Source of the DNA: Nicotiana tabacum
Lineage: Eukaryota; Streptophyta; Magnoliopsida; Solanales; Solanaceae
Length of the DNA stretch: 64,000 nt
Assembly: GCF_000715075.1 (NCBI RefSeq)
Contig: NC_134095.1
Coordinates: forward strand, 52,070,806 to 52,134,805
Direction: 5' to 3'
Below are positions 34,342-46,047 of the stretch, in pieces; within the stretch, counting starts at the first letter, position 1; each line of letters starts with the position of its first letter. The translations under genes were made by a program, and so were the position numbers. A model generated the notes under the pieces. The model was given only the letters and a program-made list of their open reading frames with translations, did no database searches and was not told where the DNA came from.

Positions 34342-34805
34342 ATAATCTACAAAAATAAAGCTGTTGTTCGAGGCTCGAAATAAGATACTACGAGCCTCCA
34401 AATTCGATCTTCACCGTTCAAATCCAAGAGCAATATGTTACGAACACTCAGTCAAAATTTCAGCCCGATCCAACAGTTAACGAATTGGAAAACGTGATTT
34501 AAAGTTGGCTGGTCGGAATAAAAATCTGCAGCAAAACAAATATTTTTCTTCTCTTTTCTCTCTTGACGAGAGCTCTCTCAAAAATCACTCTTATGTACTT
34601 AAATCTTTCAAAGACTTGTATCAATGAGCATAGAATAATTCTCCAAGGTTGTCCTATTTATAGATCATGAGTGGTGCTTTCTCTTAAAGCCAAAACTCAC
34701 TTAAAATAGGAATAAACCGAATCCAATTCCAAATAGGAATGAAAAACCAAAAGAGAATAGGATTAGACCATTGGGCCTTTGGCTGGACTGATCATGTGCC
34801 CAACA
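34342..34805 (-). repeat. Outer part of the copia 5' LTR
   Basis: Continues the LTR after the nested insertion and ends in GTGCCCAACA (minus start TGTTGGGCAC). It contains TCCTATTTATAGATCATGAG, a possible leader region. Confidence 0.7.
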
Positions 34806-35110
34806 GTTTTCCCCTCAAATTGAGAGAAAACTCTGTAATTACGAAACTACTAAAAAAAAGTAGTCAATGCTTTATTCGTTTTAATTGCTTTTTTTTTTGT
34901 CAGATTGTTTTGTATGTAATTTTTAATTATGCATTCGATTTTTACTTTTTAAAAGCAATTAAACAATTGTTTATGCCCTAGGTTGGCCACCAACTGCTGA
35001 GCCAATAACAACTGCCACTCCTTCTACACCACTTGAACCTTGGCTATGATTTTTGGTATTTTACATTTTCTATTTCCTTTATATCAACTAAAAAATAAAA
35101 AAGTTTATTT

Positions 35111-35140
35111 AACCGTGCAAAGCGCGGGTTAATTAACTAG
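35111..35140 (+). mobile_element. Helitron 3' terminus
   Basis: Hairpin AACCGTGC-AAA-GCGCGGGTT with a mismatch, then AATTAA and CTAG|T. Only the end is recognised; the 5' end is not found, and the copia LTR boundary at 34805 lies close by. Confidence 0.6.
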
Positions 35141-35352
35141 TATATGTATAAAATAAAAAATAAAGAGCAGAAAATCATTTGATGCTATGTCTTTTCTTAA
35201 AATTGTTGTGTCGTTTCAACTGTATACTAGCCCCTCCGTTTCTAATTAGTTTCCAACCGGCACTTTATGAAAGGAAAGAGCCTTATCTATTTAAATTAGA
35301 TGATAAACACTGCCAATTAGTAATATACATAGCAATAGTCATTCCCTTAAAC

Positions 35353-35538
35353 CATGGGCGAAGCTAAATGTTATAAAGGGTGGTCAACTGATCACCCTTC
35401 GTCGGAAAATTACACTGCATATATATGTAAAATATTAGATTTTAGAGGTATTACATATATTGAACACTCTTTCTCGGAGAATATTTTTCACCTTTTTCAA
35501 ATTTAAACACCCTTAAGTAAATTCCTGGCTTCGCCATT
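35353..35538. mobile_element. hAT-type MITE with 8-bp target duplication
   Basis: Inverted ends CATGGGCGAAGCTA and TGGCTTCGCCATT flank 186 bp. The target site CCTTAAAC (35345-35352) and GCTTAAAC (35539-35546) match at seven of eight positions, the size expected for hAT elements. No coding. Confidence 0.8.
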
Positions 35539-35546
35539 GCTTAAAC

Positions 35547-37140
35547 ATTCAACCGATTTTTCTGCATGAGATAGCAACCTAATTAGCCACTATGTTAACT
35601 TGCCATCAACTCTTCTTAATTTCTCTCTTACCGATTCTTCCAAAAACACCTTCTTCCTATTGGGTTGAATTCTTAGAAGAAATTAAGGAGTGCAACTAAA
35701 TTAGTATCCTAAAGATCCATATGTTCATTGAAGTTCTCTCGCACAACTTTTTCCCTTTTAGAGTATTTTCTAATATATTTACAAAAAGTGTAGGATGGAA
35801 ATATTCCAAATCAAAAGATCTTCTTTGTGCAAGAGAAAATTCAATGATGAAGGATGCGATCGAGATCATTCTGATTCCCAACAAAATAGCTAGAAGAATT
35901 TTTCAGTAAACATGGTTATAACAAATTAAATAAGTAAGATGCCAATATTTGAAGATGAATAGAATTACTTACGATGTTATTAAAGTACAGGAAAGGATAA
36001 AAGAATATATGCACGGTTCTTATTTTAAACTCTATTTGATTGGCTTCTATGACAGAATTTAGCACTCAAGTGATCTCATACATTAGAAAAAAGAGAGTAA
36101 ATATCCAGAAACTTGACAAAAGTATCCCATATTTTCCATCCACCGAATATGATTTCTGATTATATTTTAATGCTTGGTGGTGTACTGGCCTTCTCCAACA
36201 TAAAGTTGAATCGACACTTCTATAACCTGTTCAAATTAGTGTAGAAACATAGAAGACATAATGTGGAAGAATGACGTCTTGCACTTGGTATTACACGAAG
36301 GAAACAGAGACATCAACAATTATCCTTTGAGAATAAAGTTGTCAAATTACAATAGGAAGAAAAAGACAGCAAAAGAAAAGAAAAGAAAGTGGAAGCATAA
36401 ATGGGTTCTACTTATTTACTCTCTTCACTTTTAATTTTATTTTATTTTCTATCGTTTGTGGTGTATGAAACAATATTAGGATAGAGTAATTATTATATGA
36501 TGATCTCGTGAAAATGTACTTTTAAATTGCATGCATGCCGTAGTTTGAATAATATGTATTTAAGGTTAATTTCTTTTCTTCCTTTTTTATCAAATGAAAT
36601 AGATCAATCGATATGTACAATTTGGTCGCATGGATATAATAAAATTATATGAAAGATTATTTTCAATGTGTTAAACATACGAACTAGGCTGATATTAATG
36701 TTCCCAATGTTGGATTGTATCTATCACAACATGTTTTCGCACATGACCAACTTCACATGGCACACCCAAAGGAGAAAGCAATGTTGGCAACAGAAATCAT
36801 GACAAAGCAACCAAAATGGATGACATGAACATATATCATCAATAGCGTCTATACGAATGTATTAGGTGATATATCATATATGCTTCTATCACATGTCTGA
36901 AACCTCATAAAACCAAAGTGAGTTAAAAATTCATATGTATTTAATTAAACTTTGATTATCAATCTTCATAGGTTCAACAATATACAATCATCTTGAATTA
37001 ACCATACGACTTACACCCAAAAAAAACAAACATACGGCTATACATATTGATCATTCATAGAAACTTGTGCTTTATTTTTTAATTTATAATTACTTAAAAT
37101 TTTGTTTTAATAATATTGATAATTTTACAAAAAGTTCCTA
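35547..37140. other. AT-rich stretch without recognisable gene
   Basis: I found no domain, LTR pair or terminal repeats. Short frames at about 35700-35900 overlap on both strands and look like chance. Confidence 0.5.
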
Positions 37141-37154
37141 CATGACTCGACATA

Positions 37155-37183
37155 CACGTGCAATGCACGTGCAGAGAAACTAG
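37155..37183 (+). mobile_element. Helitron 3' terminus
   Basis: Perfect 7-bp stem CACGTGC-AAT-GCACGTG, then CAGAGAAA... and CTAG|T. The 5' end is not identified. Confidence 0.65.
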
Positions 37184-37194
37184 TAACATATGTG

Positions 37195-37198
37195 TATA

Positions 37199-37252
<54 letters not shown>
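37195..37252. repeat. (TA)n microsatellite
   Basis: About 28 uninterrupted TA units directly after a Helitron terminus. Confidence 0.95.
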
Positions 37253-37255
<3 letters not shown>

Positions 37256-37256
<1 letters not shown>

Positions 37257-37850
37257 TAGTTTTTATAGATATTTAAATTCAAAAATAATAACTAATTATT
37301 AACTAAATAACTAATTAGTAACTAATTATGCCATGTGACTTTTTTCAGGCTGCCACTTGGCTTAAGGAGAGGGCTTTATCCTCTCCTTTTAATAATGTAT
37401 AGATAGATATCATGTGGCTTATTTCTAGGCTACCACTTGAATTATTGTGGTGCCTTTTTCTTTTGATTTTAATAATTTATAAATATAGATATAGATTTGA
37501 ATTGGCAATTTTTTATTTATTTCGATTTTTATTATAAGATAATTTTAAAGTTCCAACTTTGTTGGAGCTTTGTCCTAAAAATCTACTTTTGTTTTCTTTT
37601 GGCTATACCACTTGGCATCATATAATTATTTACTTCTCTTTATATAACTTTTTTGTTATATATAGAGAGAGAGATGGTAGTTTTTTATTTTTTATAATTT
37701 TCATTTTTATAGATATTGAAATTAAAAATAATAATCTATAACTAATTATTAACTAAATAACTAATTAGTAACTAATTAGGCCATGTGTTTTTTTTAGGAT
37801 GCCACTTGGCTCAAGGAGATGGCTTTGTCCTCTCCTTTTAATAATCTATA
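37256..37850 (-). repeat. Three tandem Helitron 5'-end fragments
   Basis: A block of the form ATGCCATGTG, ...GGCTGCCACTTGGCT, AAGGAGAGGGCTTTATCCTC, TCCTTTTAATAAT...TAGAT appears near 37328-37404, in weaker form at 37410-37490, and at 37780-37850. The same block ends the Helitron at 25196-25691. Read on minus each is a Helitron start (TCTATACATTATTAAAAGGA). Confidence 0.55.
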
Positions 37851-37890
37851 TTATATTAAAAGCACGAAGACCCTTAGCGAAATGTCGTTC
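37845..37890 (+). mobile_element. Helitron 5' terminus on plus
   Basis: A|TCTATATTATATTAAAAGC followed by ACGAAGACCCTTAGC is the classic plant Helitron start. It abuts the minus-oriented fragment, so the two are head to head. No 3' end with hairpin and CTAG was found downstream. Confidence 0.5.
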
Positions 37891-40800
37891 GCCTTTTGTA
37901 CCCTTTAAAAATAAATTTCATACTAGACAAAATAGCCATTTGATAATTTTCGTAATATGTAAAGCTTTCAAATAATTAAAAATATTGACCATTAAATCTT
38001 TTCCCTTGTAATATTTAGGAGTTATAAATTAAGTAAGATTTGACTTAATAAATCCTTTCCTTATTTAAATGATCTACAATAATTTTAACTGCGATCCTTC
38101 CCTTAAATTGGAACACTTGATTTTTCTGTCTTTTTTCAATAAAAAAATCTTGAAACTATTTTATTTACTTGGTTTTTTTTTTTGTTAAAGCAGCATGTTT
38201 TGCTATCTAATTGAGTACTAATTGTTATGTTTGCAGGAATCAATAACATGCTACATATGAGCGGACTTACGAGAAGATAGCAACGGCAAAAAGGTTAGTT
38301 TTTATACGTGTTCATATCTATGAGTATATAATTTTAAATAATAGTTAATAATATATTTGAGTGGTAAAATAAAAATGCTTTAAAAAAGTGTAAATTATAA
38401 GAACTTCTGCAAGAATATCTTATAAAAATTATTGTTATTTCTATGAATTTATACTAAATACAAATAAATAACACGAAAATAATTTTATCACGATTCTTTA
38501 AAGATTTATCAAATAAAATAAAGTGAATTTTTTTGGTTTTTTTTAGAGTTATAAAGTGGATTTTTTTGGTCTTTTAGAGTTTTCTTTTTGTTTGTTTGTT
38601 GCTAACGGTCTTTTAAAGAATTGAGAATGGAGAGGTTGATCCTACATAACCATAAGAAAAATTGATGAGTGATGATATAAAGTCTAAAAATAACTAATGT
38701 TGAGTTAACTTTACAAAAAACTTAATATATAAAAACATAGAGAGATGCTATTTGTTGAAGAAAAAAAAAGGTTAACTTAATTACAACTCATTTAATTTAG
38801 AATAAATTTACCGTTATTTATCCTCATTGTTTCAAGTTTTATTTTTAGCAAATTTGGTTCTTAATAGTATACTATAATCAATTTCTTTCCCTGTCAATAA
38901 TATTCTTATGAAAACAAAATTAAGTACACAATAAATAATTTTTGAATTATATAAATAACACTAATAGTTCAACAAGCATAAAGATCCAAAATAAAATAGT
39001 CATTGATTCTTTACTATTTTAGAATAAATTTTTATCTAAAATAAAATTTTGTAATGAATTCGATAAAAGTGTAATTACAATTCATATTTCCAATTTAGCG
39101 AGTTATATATCTTACACTTTTATTTATTTCTTACACTTAGACCATATCAAAGTAAAATAATCGTCAGTTAAAAATTTGTAATCTATTTATCTACATTAAC
39201 ATATCTTACACTTTTATTTTATGACTCAAGTACAATTTTTAATATGATACTAATCCGGTCTCATTTAAAAAAAAATTATTATCGTGATAGGGTATACATG
39301 AGAGGCGCTATGCCTTTTTGCCTTTCTTTTTCTCCATTTCTGTTTCCATTGTTTTTCCTATTTGCTTAGCAAATGCAGCTAACATCGGCCCTCACTTAAA
39401 GCAGCAGCAGAGATCCTATGCTATTCTTGTTTTCTTTCATCTGCAAGGTTACAACCCCACTCATTTTACCTCTTTAACAGTTGCTTAAAAAGCATGCATC
39501 TAAACCAATAAATGGACATATATGATTTATGTGGTATGAACTTTCTCAACAAAAATAATTACTCTCTCAAAAAACATGATTTATATGGTATGAATGAACA
39601 ATACATTAGAACCATGACATTTCTAAATTTTAGTCATTTTTGTCCAACTCAGCCAAATCAACGCCACATAAGCTTGGTCAACGGTCAGAGGCGTTTAAAA
39701 TTCGTGTTTTGATTGAGTTCAGGTGTCTGCTTGAAGCTTCATAGAGTAGGGCCATTGGGATGTCAAAACCGAACAAGTAGAGGTATCTATGAAGTTGTTC
39801 TGCCTTAAAATTAACATGAACAGAAGATTAATTATGTAACAAGACCAATATCAATCCGCGATAACTGGATTCCATTAATACCACAGTTTGTTGGATGGAG
39901 GTATTTGAGGAAGAAAAATGGAGAGGAGATTGTACGGATTGCAATTCAGTTAGATACAAGTAAACTGAATGAGAACAACCAAGCCACTTGAAACCCAACA
40001 ACTTGGCGAAGAAGAGAGAAAGAAGCTAGGACAGATTGTTGATTACTATCGCAAACCAATATAAAAACATTTATCCTTTGCAGATTCAAGCATTGGACTA
40101 AGAATTAAAGAAAGAAATCATTCACAAGCAATAAAGAACCTCAAGTGAAATAAGAAGAAACCTATTTGATTTTTCAAACTGATAAGAGGTTAGAATGGTT
40201 ACCACAAGGAGTTTGCTCTACTTCAATGACAACCATAGGTTTTCACCAAGAACAAGAAGGTTTATCACCAAGCTATAAGGTTTATCCTTTCCTAACCCAA
40301 AATACATCATATATATATATAGAGAGAGTGTGTGTGTCTAGGGAAATAACTTTGTTTTTTAAATGAGAATAGTCTAGGGAAATAACTTAAGCAAGGCCAT
40401 CTGGTATATACAGATATAATGGGACTTAAAGTGAGCAACATAAAAGATCTGGCCAAGTTAGGCATGTGCGGTTGCACAACATATTTGTGCGGTCCAGTGA
40501 GTGCCCAACTACATACCCTGGTGCGTGTGGTTGACAGCAGGTTGTGTGATCGCACTTCCTCCTGAAATTGCAGATTGACGTTCATTTCTCCAAGAAAAGG
40601 ACCTTTGGCCAACACTAGGAACATACAAAGGATTCCAATACCCTCGTCGACATGAGCCTTAGTATGAATGCCTTAGCTGAATCCCTATCAGAGATAAACA
40701 TGAAAATGGTGCAATTAACATAGTCAACGCCTCATAAACTAAATGAATAAGAAATAGGAAACATATTTTTGGTAAGAAGAGTGTGAATGCTATGCCTTCA

Positions 40801-41990
40801 GATAACGAAATAGTAACCAAACTAAGCAAAACATGTTTTGTTTTCACTGTGTGCTGCTAGTAGTAAACAAAAGATGCGCAGGTCTTCTGCATCCCAAAGA
40901 ACATTTGCACTCGCTATGGAAACGGAATAGAACCGGTTGCACTTTTTAAGCACCAATTTTAATATCATAACTACGCATAGCAACCAATTGTCATCCTTTC
41001 CTCACACTATTTCCATCAGATAGTACCTTTCATCACAAATGAACCTTATGATATTCCTTAGTCTCAAGTTTATCTGACCGTGCGAGAAACAATGGTCTAA
41101 AATATGCTTAGATTTAACCCTTCTACGACATGCCAAAGATACCAAGATAAAACCAATGGGCGATCAGCGATCCCAACCCTTTTTCTAAAAGAGCCTGTTT
41201 GAAAGCATTTTCACGAAGTAGATGCTTCATGTAATTCGGAAAGCAACATACAAATATCTACTTGAAAAGTAAACTCGAATTTATACAATCAGGCAATCCC
41301 AAAAGCAAGACAAGAATCTTCACTCTCAAAGTGAAGTTTCTTGACCTGATATATGATTAGGGAACAGAAAACTCATGAAAATTTCCATTATTAAATGAAG
41401 AGGTAAACCCCACCTTTGAAAGGGCAAAAGAAAAACTCAAGATAGCCCAAACAGACAGAAAGATGTCTTTATCACCAACAAACGCAACTTGCATGAGACA
41501 ATCATGGTTTGTACATTACGAGTAAACTACCACCATAAATACCAGTACCCCCCGTCACGGCGAAATTCAAAACTCTTATGACTACTGGCTTCCTCTCAGT
41601 GCCCTCAAAAGCATCTGTTTTCTGGTTTCAGAATCTCCAAAGATGCTCATAATGTCAGGCATCTAAAAATATGCTCATACTTTCGGGCATCGGTTTGACC
41701 AGGACATGATCGTAACCTTCACGGTGACTACAACAGTTCTACTGAGGCATCATTTCCTACTGAGGAACAGGAAAGCAAGACTGAATCACATCAACAGTTC
41801 TACTGGTGCAGGCTTTTTTCTCAATATGAGAAGATATGAATATATAACCTTCACGGATCTCCGATCAGTCAGCACTTTAAGTACCAATGGCTTCAATAAA
41901 GAGTGCTCTTTGTTTCGAAATGCTTAATCAGATAATGGCAACACATCATCTAGTGTAAGAGTGACATTGTCCCGAGATAAAAAAACCAAA
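37891..41990. other. Long AT-rich stretch, mostly unassigned
   Basis: No gene is recognised. At 38237-38293 a 57-bp block is bounded by TTTGCAG and AAAAAG|GTTAGT like an exon. At 40440-40580 phrases such as GTGCGGTTGCACAAC and GTGTGATCGCAC resemble decayed copies of the palindromes in the 47-50 kb solo LTR. The right part (41.5-42.2 kb) may be 3' UTR and downstream DNA of the mTERF gene. Confidence 0.4.
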
Positions 41991-41993
41991 AAA

Positions 41994-42112
41994 AAAACAC
42001 AACAACAACAACCACAACATACCCAGTATATTCCCACAAGTTGGGTTATGTATGCAGTCCTTACCCCTACCTCGTGAAGGTAGAGAGGCTGTTTCCGGAA
42101 CACCCTCGGCTC
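41994..42112 (-). mobile_element. SINE 3' portion with (TTG)n tail
   Basis: Minus strand reads TTCCGGAAACAGCCTCTCTA, GGTAGGGGTAAGGACTGCAT, ...AACCCAACTTGTGGGAATAT, then GTTGTTGTTGTTGTG. The same body is at 51022-51155. The tRNA-like head is missing. Confidence 0.8.
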
Positions 42113-42228
42113 AAAAAGAAAAAATCACAAACAGGAAAAAAAGCCATGGCAATGACAAAACAAATTAATTAGACTAGATAACAGCCAAAAGAAAGTTGCT
42201 TACCTATTTAGAAACTGATAATATCTGT

Positions 42229-43353
42229 TCATTGGACGCTTTTCATGCATGATCCATATAGAAGGGGTAGTTTATCCTTGTAAGGCAACACTACTTCTTT
42301 CATAAACGTCGATGGCGTCATGCAAGCAGCAGAGTACAACCCAAGACCGCTGTTGAGACGCTTGCCATGTAAAATTTTCAGGACCTTATATCTAGGAATC
42401 ACTCTCTTCTCCAAACTATACATTAACAGCTTAGGACGAGATGCTAAATACTCTGACGTGCAGCCAACTTCCTTCATGAGAAAAGTTAATTGTTTACGGA
42501 TTTTGGCCTCCGATAAGCAGAAACAAAAAGGTAATTTTCTTGCCATGGTATTGATATGCGCATCAGACCAACCAAAACTCCTATAAACATCAACCTTCTC
42601 TGCCAGAGTTGACTTACTAAAGGAACTAACGGCACTAATTCCATGGACAAACATAGCCGATTCACGAGGGATTCCAAAGTCCGTTTCTACTCTATGAACA
42701 ACATCCTCAAGCCATTCAGTTTTCCGCATCATAGTTCTTGGGTGGTGCAATATAAACTTCCTAAGTTTCAAATCCGAAAACCCAATATTTTGCAGCAACA
42801 ATACATTAGGTGCCATTATCTTGGGAGCATTAGAACTAAGTAACCAAGAAGTTTTTTTTATAACCTTAACAACATCTTCATCACTACCCAATAAAGTTCT
42901 AAGGTATTCAAGTGAAGGTCTAAGAAAAGTATCTACACCTCTATCAAAAATATGAATATTTGCATTTGCAAACTTAACTAAGTCAGATCCAGAAAAACCA
43001 ATTTCTTGTAAAATCTCGAGTTTTGGTTTTAGGGTTTTGTCTACATTAGAGAAGAGTACTTTAGGGGACTTGGAGACAATGTTCTTAATTTGGGTATTAT
43101 CGAAACCATTTTTTTCAAAGAAATTGATAACAAAATCTGGGTTTTTTGGGGGTTTCGAGCGGGTTACCTTGTTGCTTGTAGTGACTGCTTCTTCTCTTGA
43201 AAACCCGAGAGAATTAACAAGAAAGTCCACTAAGAAATGGGTTGATGTAGTAGTAATAGTAGTATTAGCATGGAGAAATCTGAAGGTGTAAATGGAGAAA
43301 ATGTGTAGATTCTTGACTCCATAGACACGAATCCCAATTATTCGAGCTAACAT
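42229..43353 (-). CDS. mTERF-family protein, apparently intact
   Basis: A single uninterrupted exon of 374 codons, usual for this plant mTERF subgroup. The N-terminus MLARIIGIRVYGVKNLHIFS is basic and hydrophobic, lacks acids, and looks like an organelle-targeting peptide, probably mitochondrial (inference). mTERF motifs follow: LVNSLGFSREEA, KNPDFVINFFEKNGFDNTQI, IVSKSPKVLFSNVDKTLKP, IGFSGSDLVKFANANIHIF, and the C-terminal VLPYKDKLPLLYGSCMK. mTERF proteins bind organelle nucleic acid and affect transcription, splicing or RNA stability. I chose the ATG at 43353 because the relic at 44761 starts with the matching MLVRISKFRHIGNNAYLFS; a longer frame begins 11 codons earlier at 43386. It points away from the other cluster members at 44.8 and 46 kb. 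Confidence 0.88.
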   Translation of the reverse strand: MLARIIGIRVYGVKNLHIFSIYTFRFLHANTTITTTSTHFLVDFLVNSLGFSREEAVTTSNKVTRSKPPKNPDFVINFFEKNGFDNTQIKNIVSKSPKVLFSNVDKTLKPKLEILQEIGFSGSDLVKFANANIHIFDRGVDTFLRPSLEYLRTLLGSDEDVVKVIKKTSWLLSSNAPKIMAPNVLLLQNIGFSDLKLRKFILHHPRTMMRKTEWLEDVVHRVETDFGIPRESAMFVHGISAVSSFSKSTLAEKVDVYRSFGWSDAHINTMARKLPFCFCLSEAKIRKQLTFLMKEVGCTSEYLASRPKLLMYSLEKRVIPRYKVLKILHGKRLNSGLGLYSAACMTPSTFMKEVVLPYKDKLPLLYGSCMKSVQ

Positions 43354-43545
43354 AGTTTTTAAAAATAATAATAACTCAAGCAGCACAGTATATGTTGGAA
43401 AACAGAATCAAGCCAGAGTACGTAAAGCTCGATTCGAGACCAGGTATATACCAGCTTGTTTGGAGGGTTATTAGGTACTGTATTGTATCATATTATTACG
43501 TTAATTATATTTTTTTTCGTTATTTAAATTTTATTGTACCGTATG

Positions 43546-43752
43546 CAGTGGCGGATGTACCTGGTGGCAGAGGATTCGATTGAACCTGCTTTATCAAAAA
43601 ATAATATGATGTATATGTATAAATTACGATTAAAGCTGCATAAATTTTGTATAAATAATTTATTTGAATCCACTTGACAATTACTATTTTACGACTAAAG
43701 TTATGTATTTCTAAGATTGAACCCGCTTGCACAAAATCCTGGTCCGCTACTG
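43546..43752. mobile_element. hAT-type MITE between the divergent mTERF loci
   Basis: Ends CAGTGGCGGA and TCCGCTACTG are inverted repeats with one mismatch, 207 bp apart. The flanking octamers ACCGTATG and ATTATATG match at five of eight positions, consistent with an old target duplication. It sits about 190 bp upstream of the mTERF start codon at 43353, inside the likely promoter. Confidence 0.7.
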
Positions 43753-44453
43753 ATTATATGATTAAATATCATTTTATATAACGATCAATTGGTGTGGTCA
43801 CCTTGTTACCTTCTTTTTTTTCGCTCATTTTGCCCTTCTTTTTATTAAATAGTCATATTTTATCTTTTACTTTTTATATTTTGAATAGAGTTGAAAAATT
43901 ACATGTTTTATTTATTACTCCTATTACTATGAGGTTTAAGTAATCATCCGAACTTTCTTATCTCTCACCATGAGGTAGGATGGAAATTGATTGTCTATTT
44001 TTTGGCGTCCAACTTCAGTTTTTTTTTTTTTAAAATAAAGAGAGATTTTAATTTAGGTAAATATAGTGCTCAAATTGAACTTTAACTAAAAACAATTCAT
44101 AAACTAAAATCAAAACACTTAAGTATTGCTAATGCACACACTTTTTTCCTTCAAATTTTACATAAAATAACACATAAATCCATACATAAGATACATTGGC
44201 ATTACTAATGTAAATTTTAATACCGGAAACCAAACAAATCTTAGTATTAGTGATATAAAAAATCATCACCGATAATCTTAGTAGCATGCATGCCCCTTCG
44301 TCTTCTTAGATTTTTATTACATTATGTGATTTTGTTCGCTTCAATTATTGTATTCCCCGTTGCTATTATTTGATATACTTATACTTTATTTCTCCATTCA
44401 CTTTTCTCTTACTTCTTTCTTCCTTTCCTCTTATGTTTAGGTTGAGCGGAGTA
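43753..44453. other. Intergenic stretch between divergent mTERF loci
   Basis: AT-rich, no gene recognised. Confidence 0.5.
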
Positions 44454-44540
44454 TTTATTGAAAATAGCGTCTCTAGCTGCATTAGGTAGGAGTAAGGTCT
44501 GCGTATAGACTACCTCCCGACCCCCACATGTTGTTGTTGT
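44454..44540 (+). mobile_element. SINE 3' fragment
   Basis: GGTAGGAGTAAGGTCTGCGT, then ATAGACTACCTCCCGACCCC and CATGTTGTTGTTGTAG, the same body and tail as the SINEs at 41994 and 51022, truncated on the left. Confidence 0.65.
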
Positions 44541-44613
44541 AGTAGTGATATAAAAAATCATATCAACAGTTTCAAAATTTAATGTCATAAACATTGGCGC
44601 TCTAACATTTTGC

Positions 44614-44616
<3 letters not shown>

Positions 44617-44702
<86 letters not shown>
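44617..44702. repeat. (TTA)n microsatellite
   Basis: About 28 TTA units, 60 bp upstream of the start of the mTERF relic. It generates an artefactual poly-isoleucine frame. Confidence 0.97.
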
Positions 44703-44760
44703 CTACACGGTACTTCTTTTGAAAGAAAAAGAAAAGGGAAGTTTGAACCTTCTCAAACAA

Positions 44761-45165
44761 TGCTAGTTCGAATATCTAAATTTCGACATATTGGCAACAA
44801 CGCTTACCTCTTCAGTTCAGTGGGATTTTCTACAGATGAAGCAATTTCTACCACCACCAAGGTAACCCCTCTTGAAATCTTCGAAAATTTCCAATTTTTT
44901 TTGCAGAAAAAATTGTTTAAGCAATACCCATTTCGATAAATTTATGTATCTGGATATTTTTTTTGTCTCTTTTGCTGCTATGATTTTACATATCAAAGTG
45001 TTATCTTAGGCGCTTAGATTTTCTTACTTATATTTTATATTAAAATTCTACTATTTTTTTAGACAAGTGTTTTGTGGTGATGAAAAATGTGGTTATAGCT
45101 AGAGAGAAATGTGCTCAAATGCTTTTATCTTATGATACCAAAAGAATCAAACTTAGTATACTTAT
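44761..45165 (+). pseudogene. mTERF relic (N-terminal part plus one middle piece)
   Basis: The 60-codon frame from ATG 44761 begins MLVRISKFRHIGNNAYLFS, then VGFSTDEAISTTTKV and a degraded match to the first mTERF motif, ending at 44939. A further block at about 45070-45165 (MKNVVIAREKCAQMLLSY, then DTKRIKLSI) aligns with the middle of the intact proteins (DVVKVIKKTSWLLSS). The part between and the whole C-terminal half are gone. A GT at 44862 (ACCAAG|GTAACC) could act as a donor but splicing it to the exon at 46048 would hit a stop. Confidence 0.7.
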
Positions 45166-46047
45166 TTTCGCCAAAAGAGTGCTGAAAATATAGAGTGAGA
45201 AGGAGTTGAACAAGAAAAAGAAGCCCTATGTGTTGCAGAATCATAGTTTATACAGGAATTCCCCTGCCTTTCAAGGATAATGCACTTATTTGTATGAATA
45301 ATCCATGAAAAGAGTGATTAAATTTTGTGTTAGTGACTTCCTTCGCTTTGTGCAGTTCGCCACATTTTTGTTTTGTTGACGAATGCACTTGTTTATTCAT
45401 AGTGGTTGGAGCAATTGCTTTAAAGCTAGTCTTTACTTTGGCAGGAGCCCTTTTGACTGGTTAAGAAACTGAGAGGATGTGGTATAGTAGTACGTTTTTT
45501 GGTGCTAAAACAAATGGGGCGATTTACCAAACAAGTAGTTATAAGAATAAATTTGAGCAAATTAACTTACCATTCACTTAAAAAGAATCTGCAGAATCAT
45601 GTAGATATATAAGCACTAGGTCCCAAAGCTACTTGTTACAGTAATCCTTTCAAAATGGAGAACATATGAGGGGCATCAAATATATTGTTATTTTCCTAGC
45701 TAGTAGCCATTTTACCAAGTTTAGTTTGAAAGAAGACCTTTTCTAACCCATCTTGATTAGGGTACTTGGCGTACCAATATGATGTTTAGTCATCTCCGTT
45801 TGCTGCTTTCTCTTTTGATAAATCACATATTATTTGTAGCTCGTGAGACCTTTCTGGTACTGAAGTTTGAGTACTCCCCTGTAATATGGTTCAAGAAGAT
45901 ACAAGTTTGTGCTCTACAAGTAAAAATGAAGTTGGAATGCATAACGTCTTGTTTCATGTTCTAAATCTGCATGTTTATTTTTATTATTATCATCATTATC
46001 GTTTGTCAATGCAATGTTGTAATCTGATGAAACTATTCTTGCTTTAG
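45166..46047. other. Stretch between mTERF relic and mTERF exon
   Basis: No recognised coding sequence. It may hold the 5' exon and intron of the downstream gene; TTCTTGCTTTAG at its end is a good acceptor. Confidence 0.45.

Larger units (their letters stand above)
26560..34805 (-). mobile_element. 3'-truncated Ty1/copia element, 5' LTR split by a nested solo LTR
   Basis: On the minus strand the 5' LTR starts TGTTGGGCACATGATCAG at 34805, is interrupted at 34336-30213 by an unrelated solo LTR, and ends at 29984. A primer site TGGCATCAGAGCC (29970-29982) follows. Coding remnants run gag, protease, integrase, reverse transcriptase, then break off near 26560 inside the tail of the reverse transcriptase; RNase H and the 3' LTR are gone. 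The protein pattern is of the Tork/Tnt1 type (inference). Confidence 0.85.

Noticed and set aside
35696..35909. Overlapping 62-codon frames on opposite strands
   Set aside because: Similar length on both strands, no motif, and AT-rich surroundings suggest chance.
40307..40624. A 105-codon minus-strand frame as a gene
   Set aside because: No domain is recognised and it overlaps decayed LTR-like sequence.
44610..44780. Frame with a long poly-isoleucine run joined to an mTERF start
   Set aside because: The isoleucines come from the (TTA)n microsatellite; the likely mTERF start is the ATG at 44761.
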